Source: VAXT01 sp035318925
Lineage (GTDB): Bacteria > Actinomycetota > Thermoleophilia > Gaiellales > Gaiellaceae
Direction of reading: 5' to 3'
DNA: 64,000 bases
Assembly: GCA_035318925.1 (NCBI GenBank)
Contig: DATHDS010000012.1
Span: 62,001 to 126,000, forward strand
Part shown: positions 1 to 7,086 of the stretch, piece by piece
Layout of the letters: every line of letters begins with the position of its first letter
Position numbering within the stretch: position 1 is the stretch's first letter
Program-made: the position numbers and the translations under genes
The notes under the pieces: model-generated
The model's input: the letters and a program-made list of their open reading frames with translations, nothing else
Database searches by the model: none
Told to the model about the DNA's origin: nothing

Positions 1-205
1 TCTCCGAGGCGCGAATCTCGCCGATCACGAGCGGCTTGTTCTCGGTGGGGACGACCTCCGCCTCGCCACCGGCCCCACGGATGAAGTCGCGCACCCACTC
101 CGCCGCGCGCTCGACGTCTCCTGCATGCACAGGATCTGCACTGACGCTAGGGATGCGAAGCAGCTCGAAGAGCTCCTCCATCCAATCTGCAGGCGGTTCC
201 GTCAC
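1..205 (-). CDS. M20 family metallopeptidase, N-terminal fragment
   Basis: Only the first ~68 residues are in the window; the gene runs off the left edge. The translation contains LFELLRIPSVSADP followed by a helix and the VVPTENKPLVIGEI strand, the usual opening of M20 dipeptidase/carboxypeptidase-type zinc hydrolases. The metal ligands would lie further left and cannot be checked. I chose GTG at 205, which has a TAGACT hexamer 8 nt upstream (214-219) and no Shine-Dalgarno (SD), so it may be leaderless. ATG at 181 is an alternative. Confidence 0.72.
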   Translation of the reverse strand, partial: MTEPPADWMEELFELLRIPSVSADPVHAGDVERAAEWVRDFIRGAGGEAEVVPTENKPLVIGEIRASE

Positions 206-284
206 GGGCGAGGAGTCTAGGAACTCTCGCCGCGGAGGTGGGCTTTGCCCGCCTCCGCCCACGACGGCTAGGCCTTCGAAAATC

Positions 285-335
285 TCGAAGAAAGTCGTCA
301 TGGTGCGCGCGCAGCGCGCGCCGGACTTTCTTCGA
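285..335 (-). terminator. Hairpin directly downstream of sigA
   Basis: Perfect 12-bp inverted repeat (arms 285-296 and 324-335, TCGAAGAAAGTC and its complement) around a GC-only inner palindrome, starting one base past the sigA stop. The far side on the minus strand has only a short ATTTTC run, so it may be a strong pause/processing hairpin as well as a terminator. A second hairpin (arms GGAGGTGGGC/GCCCGCCTCC) lies at 234-256. Confidence 0.6.
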
Positions 336-336
336 C

Positions 337-1422
337 TTAGGCGACTTCGCGGAGCTTCTGGCAGTCGGCGAGCGCGCGGAGCTTCTTCAGGCACTGGTTC
401 TCGATCTGCCGGATCCGCTCGCGGGTGACGTTGAACGCCCGGCCGACCTCGTCCAGAGTGCGGGGCTGCTCCCCGTCGAGCCCGTAGCGCAGCTCGAGGA
501 TCCGCTGCTCCCGGGGCGAGAGCGAGCAGAGAACCTGCTTCAGCGTGTCCCGGCGAAGCGCCTGCTCGGCGGACTCTTCCGGAAGCGGTGCCAGCTCGTC
601 GGTCAGGAAGTGCCCGAACTCCGACTCCTCGTCGTCGCCGACCGGCTTCTCGAGGGAAACCGGCATCTGCGCGCTGCGGCGGATCTGCTCGACCTCGTCG
701 GAGCTCAGATCCAGCTCTCCACCGATCTCGAACGCGGTCGGCTCCCGACCCAGCTCGCCACGAAGCTTCCGCTCCGAGCGCACGATCTTGTTCAGCTTCT
801 CGACGACGTGCACGGGCATGCGGATCGTCCGCGACTTGTCGGCGAGCGCACGCGCGACCGCCTGGCGAATCCACCACGTCGCGTACGTCGAGAACTTGAA
901 CCCCTTGCGGTAGTCGAACTTCTCGGCGGCGCGCACGAGACCGATCGTCCCTTCCTGGATGAGATCGAGGAAGGGGAGCCCCTGGTTGCGGTAGCGCTTC
1001 GCGATCGAGACGACGAGGCGCAGGTTCGCCTCGACCATCGCCTGCTTCGCCTGATGGTCGCCGCGCTCGATGCGCTTCGCCAGCTCGATCTCCTGCGGCG
1101 CGGTGAGGAGGTCGACCTTGCCGATGTCCTTCAGGAAGAGCTGGAGCGCATCGGTCGAGACGTCCGGCGCGTCGAGGTCGAGCGCCTCCTCTTCAGGCTC
1201 TTCCTCGATCGGGACGACCTCGATGTGCAGCTCCTCGAGCATGCCGTAGAACTCGTCGATCTGGGCGGTGTCGAAGGAGAGCTCGTCCAGCGTGACCGTG
1301 ATCTCCTCGGCCGTGAGCTTTCCCGCCTGTCGGCCCGACTGCAGAAGCTCCCACGCCTCATCCGTCTCGAGGACGGTCCCCTGGGTCCCAGCACGTGCTA
1401 CGGCTTGCTCCCCTCGGCTCAA
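337..1422 (-). CDS. sigA: Principal RNA polymerase sigma factor (sigma-70 group 1)
   Basis: 361 aa. Directs core RNA polymerase to housekeeping promoters. Visible in order: a short acidic N-terminus (EEEPEEEALDLD), region 1.2 (DALQLFLKDIG, ~91), region 2 with the -10 recognition and melting helix (FSTYATWWIRQAV, ~180), region 3, and the region 4 helix-turn-helix (TLDEVGRAFNVTRERIRQIE, ~325). It is short because region 1.1 and the non-conserved region are minimal. It starts at TTG 1422 behind a GAGAGGGG SD and has its own good promoter at 1447-1475. Group 1 is favoured over group 2 by the full region 2.4 and 4.2 sequence and by chromosomal context. Confidence 0.93.
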   Translation of the reverse strand: MSRGEQAVARAGTQGTVLETDEAWELLQSGRQAGKLTAEEITVTLDELSFDTAQIDEFYGMLEELHIEVVPIEEEPEEEALDLDAPDVSTDALQLFLKDIGKVDLLTAPQEIELAKRIERGDHQAKQAMVEANLRLVVSIAKRYRNQGLPFLDLIQEGTIGLVRAAEKFDYRKGFKFSTYATWWIRQAVARALADKSRTIRMPVHVVEKLNKIVRSERKLRGELGREPTAFEIGGELDLSSDEVEQIRRSAQMPVSLEKPVGDDEESEFGHFLTDELAPLPEESAEQALRRDTLKQVLCSLSPREQRILELRYGLDGEQPRTLDEVGRAFNVTRERIRQIENQCLKKLRALADCQKLREVA

Positions 1423-1446
1423 CTCGGTTCCCCTCTCCCAGCCCTC

Positions 1447-1475
1447 ACCGTAGTTGCGGTTTGCTCAATCGTCAA
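1447..1475 (-). promoter_or_regulatory. Vegetative promoter of sigA
   Basis: On the minus strand, -35 TTGACG (1475-1470), a 17-bp spacer and -10 TACGGT (1452-1447). This places the transcription start near 1440, leaving a short leader with the SD. Spacing and hexamers match the trp promoter at 28570-28598. Confidence 0.7.
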
Positions 1476-1572
1476 ACGTGCGCTTGTGCCGGTGGATGCA
1501 GCAGTCTTTCAAGCATGGTTAGTGTTCGTCTATAGGCCGGAAGACCCATCTTGCGGTCCATAAGTCCTAGTG

Positions 1573-2586
1573 TCACTTATTTGACGGTGCGTTCGCTAGA
1601 CCGGCGAGGAGCCTCTTTGCTTCCCTGGCAAGTGGAGAGCGTGGATCGTCGCCCTCGGCGAGGCGAAGCTGGCGCTTCCCTTCCTCGACTGAACCGGGCT
1701 GAGAGCGGGCCAGCCAGAAGAGCAGCAGTCCGAGGTGGAAGCGAACCGTCGCCGCCTTCGGGAAGCGCCGCGTGAGCGGCCCGAGCCGGGAGAAGGCCTC
1801 CGCCGGCTGGCTCTTGTCAAAGCGAGCAACCGCCGCAGCGACGAGCGCCTCGGGGTCTTGCGGCGCGAGCCTCGCGGCGGCGTCGTACTCTCGCCGCGCG
1901 GAGAGCCGGTGGCCGAGCCGTTGCAACGCGAGCCCGTAGAGAAGCTTCGCGCGGACGTCGGGGCGCCGTGCGTTCCGCGCCAGCGCCGCCAGCTGCGCAG
2001 GCGGCGAGAGCTCGCCCAGGCCGCTGGGCGGCGTGAAGCTCGGCAGAAAGAACGGCTGGCCCTGCGGGAAGTTCGGGTGCAGGAAGTCGTCCGCCCGCTG
2101 CGCCGAGGCGGAGTCGGGCTGGGCCTGGGCTGCCTCCTGCCACGCCGCGGTCGCGTCTTTGGTGCGGCCTGCCCAGAGATTTGCGAACCCGAGATGGAGG
2201 AGCACAAGCGAATCACCCCTGCTCTCGAGAGCCAGACGCTCGAGGTTCGCCAGGCTCGAGTCCGGCCAGGCGGAGAAGACTGCCCCGATCCGCGCTGCGG
2301 GGGACCGGTAGCGAGCAAAGATCCGCCCGGCGGCGGCGCGCCGGGCCCGCGCGCGCGGCTTCTGCGAGTAGAGGCGCTCGGCGCGCCGGAGCGCGCGCGC
2401 CTCCGGGTCGACGCGGACACCGAGGTCGAGCGCGAGCGGCGGTGTGCCGGCGAGCGGCCGCTGAGGCTGCTCGGCACCGCCCTTATGGCCCCCCGTGATC
2501 ACGGCCACGGCGACGGTGCCTCCGGCGGCAAGCGCGACGGCGGCGCCGACGATGACGATCACGCGGGTGCGAGGGCTCATCGGCAC
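1573..2586 (-). CDS. Membrane-anchored TPR-like protein
   Basis: 337 aa. A single hydrophobic segment near residues 7-30 (VIVIVGAAVALAAGG) anchors it. The rest is alpha-helical, rich in Ala/Leu/Arg, with TPR-like periodicity (LLHLGFANLWAGRTKDATAAWQ, LLYGLALQRLGHRLSARREY). A protein-interaction or scaffold role at the membrane is inferred; no catalytic motif is visible. GTG 2586 lies 7 nt from AAGGAT; ATG 2580 is an alternative. It is divergent from the rhodanese-MoeB gene with 17 bp between starts. Confidence 0.75.
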   Translation of the reverse strand: MPMSPRTRVIVIVGAAVALAAGGTVAVAVITGGHKGGAEQPQRPLAGTPPLALDLGVRVDPEARALRRAERLYSQKPRARARRAAAGRIFARYRSPAARIGAVFSAWPDSSLANLERLALESRGDSLVLLHLGFANLWAGRTKDATAAWQEAAQAQPDSASAQRADDFLHPNFPQGQPFFLPSFTPPSGLGELSPPAQLAALARNARRPDVRAKLLYGLALQRLGHRLSARREYDAAARLAPQDPEALVAAAVARFDKSQPAEAFSRLGPLTRRFPKAATVRFHLGLLLFWLARSQPGSVEEGKRQLRLAEGDDPRSPLAREAKRLLAGLANAPSNK

Positions 2587-2603
2587 ACGATTATCCTTGG
2601 AGC

Positions 2604-3740
2604 ATGACGCGCGACGGTGAGGTTGTCCTCGAAATCGGCGCGGGCCGGGCGAACGAGCTCCTCGCCGCGGACGACCCGCCCGTCCTCGTCGACATCCGCG
2701 AGCTCTGGGAGCTGGAACAGGGCCGGATCGCCGACTCGGTGCACATCCCGATGCAGGAGCTCGGCGAGAAGCTCGAGCCCTACCGCGAGCGCTCGATCGT
2801 CCTCTATTGCGCGCACGGCAACCGCTCGCTGCGCGCGGCCAAGGCGCTGAGCGAACGGGGGTACGGCGCGGTCGTCTCGCTCGCCGGCGGCATCGACGCC
2901 TGGGGAAAGGCCGGCCTGCCGCTCGACCTTCCGGCGGGGCTCGACGAGAGCCAGCTCGTCCGCTACAGCCGCCACCTGCTCATTCCCGAGCTCGGCGTGC
3001 AGGGACAGAAACGCCTGCTCGACGCGCAGGTGCTGCTCATCGGTGCCGGCGGGCTGGGCTCGCCTGCTGCGCTCTACCTGGCGGCGGCCGGGATCGGACG
3101 GCTTGGGATCGTCGACGACGACGTCGTGGACGAGTCGAACCTCCAGCGCCAGGTGCTCCATTCGACGGCCGAGCTCGGCGAGTCGAAGGTCGAGTCCGCC
3201 GCCCGGCGCCTGAGCGGGCTGAACCCCGATGTTGAAGTCGTGCCCTACGGTGAGCGGCTGACCGCCGACAACATCGACCGCATCCTCGCCGAGGGCTGGG
3301 ACGTCGTCGTCGACGGCGCCGACAACTTTCCGACGCGCTACCTCCTGAACGACGCCTCGATCTGGCACGGCATGCCCGTCGTCCACGGCTCGATCTTCCG
3401 CTTCGAGGGCCAGGCCACCGTCTTCGCGCCGGGCCAGGGGCCGTGTTACCGCTGCCTCTTTCCGCAGCCGCCGCCGCCGGAGCTGGCGCCGAGTTGCGCC
3501 GAGGGCGGCGTGCTCGGCGTGCTGCCGGGGGTGATCGGCTCGATCCAGGCCACCGAGACGCTCAAGCTCGTCCTCGGGATCGGCGAGCCGCTGATTGGCC
3601 GCCTGCTCCTCTACGACGCGCTTACGGGCGCTTTCGACGAGGTCGCGGTACGGCGCGACCTCGCGTGCCCGGTCTGCGGCGATGCCCCCACGATCACCGA
3701 GTACGTGGACTACGTCGAGTTCTGTGATCGTCCCGGCTGA
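2604..3740 (+). CDS. Rhodanese-MoeB/ThiF adenylyltransferase (sulfur-carrier activating enzyme)
   Basis: 378 aa. An N-terminal rhodanese domain (~8-105) with active-site loop CAHGNR (Cys69) is fused to an E1-like domain. The E1 part has the ATP loop GAGGLGS (147-153), NLQRQ, the conserved Cys in PSCAEGG (298), and two zinc CxxC pairs (281/284, 355/358). The family adenylates the C-terminal glycine of ubiquitin-like sulfur carriers and loads sulfur for molybdopterin, thiamine, cysteine or thiolation pathways. In MOCS3/MoeZ proteins the rhodanese is C-terminal, so the order here is reversed. The stop overlaps the JAMM gene by 17 bp, implying joint action on a carrier encoded elsewhere. Confidence 0.88.
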   Translation: MTRDGEVVLEIGAGRANELLAADDPPVLVDIRELWELEQGRIADSVHIPMQELGEKLEPYRERSIVLYCAHGNRSLRAAKALSERGYGAVVSLAGGIDAWGKAGLPLDLPAGLDESQLVRYSRHLLIPELGVQGQKRLLDAQVLLIGAGGLGSPAALYLAAAGIGRLGIVDDDVVDESNLQRQVLHSTAELGESKVESAARRLSGLNPDVEVVPYGERLTADNIDRILAEGWDVVVDGADNFPTRYLLNDASIWHGMPVVHGSIFRFEGQATVFAPGQGPCYRCLFPQPPPPELAPSCAEGGVLGVLPGVIGSIQATETLKLVLGIGEPLIGRLLLYDALTGAFDEVAVRRDLACPVCGDAPTITEYVDYVEFCDRPG

Positions 3741-4098
3741 GCTCCGGCGCGAGCTCGAGCGCCATGCGGCCGAGGAGGTCCCGAACGAGGCCTGCGGTCT
3801 CGTCCTGTTGCGCGACGACCGCGCGGTCGGCTACGAGCGCGGCCGAAACGCGGAGGCCTCGCCCTACCGCTTCAGGCTCGAGGTCGAGCCCGAGGTCTGG
3901 TTCCTCGAGGACGAGGGCTACGAGCTCGCCGTCTTCCACTCCCACCCCTCCTCGCCGCCCAAGCCGTCCCGCGCCGACCTCGAGCGGGCCGGGCTCTGGG
4001 CCTCTCGGCCCTGGCTGATCCTGCGCACGGACACGCGGGAGCTCGCGGCCTGGCGCATCGAGGATGGCCGGGCCCGAGAGGTACCGATTCATGCCTAG
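3724..4098 (+). CDS. JAMM/MPN (Mov34) zinc metalloprotease, Mec-like
   Basis: 124 aa. The complete JAMM set is visible: Glu22 (NEACGLVL), His72-Ser-His74-Pro, Ser82 and Asp85. Bacterial stand-alone JAMM proteins such as mycobacterial Mec remove amino acids or sulfur adducts from the C-terminus of a ubiquitin-like sulfur carrier. Here it overlaps the E1/rhodanese gene at its 5' end and the flavoenzyme gene by 8 bp at its 3' end, forming one transcript. GTG at 3724 was chosen because the protein fold begins there. No cysO- or cysM-like gene is adjacent. Confidence 0.85.
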   Translation: MIVPAELRRELERHAAEEVPNEACGLVLLRDDRAVGYERGRNAEASPYRFRLEVEPEVWFLEDEGYELAVFHSHPSSPPKPSRADLERAGLWASRPWLILRTDTRELAAWRIEDGRAREVPIHA

Positions 4099-5212
4099 CG
4101 CGATCGTTGTCGGGGCAGGCGTCTTCGGCGGCTCGCTCGCACTCCGCCTTGTCTCGAGCGGTTGGGAGGTGACTCTCGTCGAGCAGTACCAGCCGGGCCA
4201 TGTCCGCGCCGCCTCGGGCGGCGAATCGCGGCTGATCCGCTGCTCGCACGGCTCCGCCGCCTGGTACACGCGCTCCGCTAAGCGCGCGCTCGAGCTCTGG
4301 CGCGAGCTGGAACGCGACTCAGGCGCCGAGCTCTTTGTCCCGAGTGGCGTCGCCTGGTTCTTCCGCGAAAGCGCGGGCTGGGGCGCCGAGAGCGAGCGCG
4401 TCCTGCGCGAGGAGGGCATCCCGGTCGAGCGACTTGCCCCCGAGGAAGGCGACCGCCTCTTTCCCAGCTTCGACGGCCGGGATCTCGACTCGATCCTGTA
4501 CGAGCCGGAGTCCGGGGTCCTCCGTGCACGCGACGCGACGCGGGTGCTCTCGGAGCAGGCAATCGAGCGAGGCGCACGCTTCGTGGCGGGCACGGCTGCG
4601 CCGGAGGGCGAAACGGTGCTGGTCGACGGCGAGCGGCTCGAGGCCGACCACGTCGTCTGGGCCGGGGGCGCCTGGCTCGCCGGGCTCTTCCCCGCTGTGG
4701 TCGACCTCCGTGTGATCAGGCAGGACGTCTATTTCTTCGGCGCCCCTGCGGGCTGGCAGGCGCCGTCGGTGCCGGCGTGGGTCGACTTCCAGGGCGGCGT
4801 CTACGGGGTCGGCGAGCTCGACGGGCGCGGGTTCAAGGCGAGCCCCGACCGCGAGGGCCCCGAGTTCGATCCGGACACCGAGGACCGTGTCCCGTCGGCA
4901 GAGAAGGAGCGCGAGGCCCGCGCCTATCTCGCCTTACGCTTCCCGGCACTGGCCGATGCGCCGCTCGTCGGCACCCGCTCCTGCCCGTACTCACTGACGG
5001 CCGACACGAACTTTCTCGTCGCGCCCCATCCGGAGCACGAGCGGGTGTGGCTCCTCGGCGGCGGCTCGGGCCACGGCTTCAAGCACGGGCCGGCGCTCGC
5101 CGAGTACGTGCAGGCGCTGCTCGAGGGCAAAGACGCGCCCGACCCGGCGTTCGGGCTGGGCGCCCGCCCGCCCGGAGGCGGACTACGGGCGCCCTGGATC
5201 GAGACGACCTAG
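4091..5212 (+). CDS. FAD-dependent amine oxidase, monomeric sarcosine oxidase type (DAO family)
   Basis: 373 aa. N-terminal Rossmann motif GAGVFGG binds FAD. Near the C-terminus, RSCPYSLTADTNF matches the MSOX segment whose Cys carries covalent FAD, followed by GGGSGHGFKHGP. The family oxidises secondary or N-methyl amino acids (sarcosine, N-methyltryptophan, pipecolate) with release of hydrogen peroxide; the substrate cannot be read from sequence. ATG 4091 has GAGAGG upstream and overlaps the JAMM gene stop. Co-transcription with the sulfur-carrier genes may hint at a modified amino-acid substrate, but that is speculation. Confidence 0.82.
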   Translation: MPSAIVVGAGVFGGSLALRLVSSGWEVTLVEQYQPGHVRAASGGESRLIRCSHGSAAWYTRSAKRALELWRELERDSGAELFVPSGVAWFFRESAGWGAESERVLREEGIPVERLAPEEGDRLFPSFDGRDLDSILYEPESGVLRARDATRVLSEQAIERGARFVAGTAAPEGETVLVDGERLEADHVVWAGGAWLAGLFPAVVDLRVIRQDVYFFGAPAGWQAPSVPAWVDFQGGVYGVGELDGRGFKASPDREGPEFDPDTEDRVPSAEKEREARAYLALRFPALADAPLVGTRSCPYSLTADTNFLVAPHPEHERVWLLGGGSGHGFKHGPALAEYVQALLEGKDAPDPAFGLGARPPGGGLRAPWIETT

Positions 5213-5575
5213 TTAGGTGACCCGGAAACTGCCCTTCATGCCCAGCGAGACATGCGGGTCGCACTGGTAGACGTACTTGCCCACCTTGAGCTTGACGGTG
5301 ACCGTCTTCGTGCCCTTGAAGGCGAGAGACGTGATCTGCTTGTTCAGGCCCGGCCCCTTGAGCCGGAAGTTGTGCGCCTTCGACTTGTCGTTGACCGCGA
5401 TCGTGTACGTGCCGTGCTTCAGCGTCTTGACCTTCACGCCCGCCTTCTTGAGCGAGATCGTGAAACCGGGCCCGACGGTTCCCGTCAGCTTCGTGGCGCT
5501 CATCCCGGCAGACGTCGGTGCGGCCACCACGAGGGCCGCGGTGAGGCCGGCGATGAGATACGGAATTCGAGACAT
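5213..5575 (-). CDS. Secreted cupredoxin-like copper protein
   Basis: 120 aa. Signal peptide (IAGLTAALVVAAPTSAG), then a beta-sandwich with apparent type-1 copper ligands: a His in KAHNF, then Cys, His and Met in CDPHVSLGMKG. This is a plastocyanin/azurin-like arrangement for extracytoplasmic electron transfer or copper binding; the partner is unknown. ATG 5575 follows a near-perfect AAGGAGA SD. The gene is divergent from the PCD gene, with 39 bp between starts. Confidence 0.85.
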   Translation of the reverse strand: MSRIPYLIAGLTAALVVAAPTSAGMSATKLTGTVGPGFTISLKKAGVKVKTLKHGTYTIAVNDKSKAHNFRLKGPGLNKQITSLAFKGTKTVTVKLKVGKYVYQCDPHVSLGMKGSFRVT

Positions 5576-5614
5576 CGTTCTCCTTTGTCGTCTTGGCCTG
5601 GCGATACTAGCCAC

Positions 5615-5860
5615 GTGCAGCCGCCAACTGGTTATGCCGTTATTAAAGGCGCTTTGCAACGTGATTTCGAGTTCCGTGACTTCGCCGAGGCACTTGGCTT
5701 CGTGAACCGCGTGGGCGAGCTGGCCGAGCGCGAGAACCACCATCCGGACATCACGATCCACTGGAACAGGGTGACGCTCCGCTGGTGGACGCACGTCGCG
5801 GACGCGGTCACCGACCGCGACTACGAGCTTGCCGCACGCTCAAACGAGCTCGTCTTCTAG
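5615..5860 (+). CDS. Pterin-4a-carbinolamine dehydratase-like protein (short)
   Basis: 81 aa. The catalytic core is clear: FRDFAEALGFVNRVGELAE, then HHPDI and NRVTLRWWTH. Members dehydrate 4a-hydroxy-tetrahydropterin; many bacterial copies act in pterin recycling or have unclear roles. The protein is ~15 residues shorter than usual and lacks the first helix. GTG 5615 has no SD; GATACT lies 6 nt upstream, so it may be leaderless. Its first codons are AT-richer than the surroundings. The 3' end overlaps fakB by 21 bp, convergently. Confidence 0.8.
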   Translation: MQPPTGYAVIKGALQRDFEFRDFAEALGFVNRVGELAERENHHPDITIHWNRVTLRWWTHVADAVTDRDYELAARSNELVF

Positions 5861-6703
5861 CCAGAAGAGCCCGACGGTGCCCGGGCCCGCGTGGGTGCCG
5901 AGGACGGGCCCGAGGGTCGTCGCGACCTCGATCTCAGCCTGTGGGCGCACGTCACGGACGAGCGCCTGCAGTGCGTCCATCCGCTCGGGTGCGTCGGCAT
6001 GGGCGATCCCGACGCGCAGGCCGGGCTCGTCGCGCGTCCCCGCCTCGAACGCGTTCGCGAACTCCTGGATTGCCTTCCGGTTTCCGCGCACCCGCTTGAC
6101 CGGCAGCACTTCCCCGTCGGCGAGCGTGAGGACCGGCTTGATGTGGAGGAGTTGGCCCGCCCAGCCGGCAGCGCGGCCGATGCGTCCGCCGCGTGCCAGG
6201 TACTCGAGCGTGTCGAGCGTGAAGATGAGGCCGGACTCGCGCTCGAACCGCGCGAGCAGCTCGTCCAGCTCCTCGTCGGTCGTCCCCCGCTCGAGCCGGC
6301 GCTGAATCGCAAGCGCGAACATCGCGATCGCCGCGGAGGCCGTGCCGGTGTCGATCACCCGCACGCGCTCACCTGCCTCCGAGGCGGCACGGCTCGCGCT
6401 GTTGAACGTTCCCGAGAGCTTCGAGGAGAGATGGAGCGAGAGCACACGCTCGTACTCCTCGAGCTCCTCGTAGGCGCGCAGGAAGTCGGCCGGGGTCGGC
6501 TGGGAGGTCGTGGGCAGCTCTTCGGCGCCGCGCAGCCGCGTGTAGAAATCGGCGGGGCCGATGTCGACGTAGTCGCGGTAGCTCTCGGCTCCGAATCGCA
6601 CGTACAGCGGCACGATGCGCCAACTGGGGAAGCGGGAGGGGCCATCCGGGAAATCAGCGGTCGAGTCGAGGACGATCGCGGTGTTCTCGGCCGTGAGCTT
6701 CAC
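5840..6703 (-). CDS. fakB: DegV family fatty-acid-binding protein (FakB)
   Basis: 287 aa. DegV fold with IVLDSTADFP at the N-terminus, the fatty-acid-binding TTSQPTPADF loop, SGTFNSA, and ARGGRIGRA in the C-terminal half. FakB proteins present a fatty acid to FakA, which phosphorylates it to acyl-phosphate for phospholipid synthesis. The GTG start overlaps the response-regulator stop by 4 bp (GTGA), so the three genes fakA, regulator, fakB form one translationally coupled leftward operon. Confidence 0.88.
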   Translation of the reverse strand: MKLTAENTAIVLDSTADFPDGPSRFPSWRIVPLYVRFGAESYRDYVDIGPADFYTRLRGAEELPTTSQPTPADFLRAYEELEEYERVLSLHLSSKLSGTFNSASRAASEAGERVRVIDTGTASAAIAMFALAIQRRLERGTTDEELDELLARFERESGLIFTLDTLEYLARGGRIGRAAGWAGQLLHIKPVLTLADGEVLPVKRVRGNRKAIQEFANAFEAGTRDEPGLRVGIAHADAPERMDALQALVRDVRPQAEIEVATTLGPVLGTHAGPGTVGLFWLEDELV

Positions 6704-7083
6704 GACTCGTTCCGTCCGGCGGCGTTCTTGATCGCTGCGACGATCTCGTCGAGTGGCTCGTCCTTCGTCAGGCACGCCACCGCCCCCGCCGCGTACATCG
6801 CGTCGATCTCGTGCGGGCTCGCGGAAGCGGTGAGGCAGACGACCGCGACGTCCGGGCAGGCCTCGCGGAGCTTCCTCGTCGCCTGAACGCCGTCGAGCGC
6901 CGGGAGGCGGTAGTCCATCACGACGACCTCGGGCGAGTGCTCGCGGCAGAGCTCGACGACCTTCGTCCCGTCCTCGACCGAGGCGACGACATCGAGATCC
7001 GGGCGCAGGCCGAGGAGCAGCTCGAGCGCTTCCCGAAAGACCTCGTTGTCTTCGACCAGCGCGACACGGACGGGCGCCGACAC
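6700..7083 (-). CDS. Single-domain response regulator (receiver only)
   Basis: 127 aa, just a CheY-like receiver: acidic pair ED at ~11-12, phospho-acceptor Asp in VVVMDYRLP (~57), Thr in CLTAS, Lys in CLTKDEP. No output domain and no histidine kinase nearby. GTG start 3 bp after the fakA stop and a 4-bp overlap with fakB suggest it modulates fatty-acid kinase activity or reports on it; this is inference. An orphan CheY-like protein inserted in the operon is the alternative. Confidence 0.87.
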   Translation of the reverse strand: MSAPVRVALVEDNEVFREALELLLGLRPDLDVVASVEDGTKVVELCREHSPEVVVMDYRLPALDGVQATRKLREACPDVAVVCLTASASPHEIDAMYAAGAVACLTKDEPLDEIVAAIKNAAGRNES

Positions 7084-7086
7084 CGT

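Noticed and set aside
238..1563. Long open frame antisense to sigA (and similar long antisense frames throughout)
   Set aside because: High GC leaves long stop-free frames opposite real genes. The translations are Arg/Ala/Pro-rich without recognisable motifs, and the minus-strand frame is a clear sigma factor.
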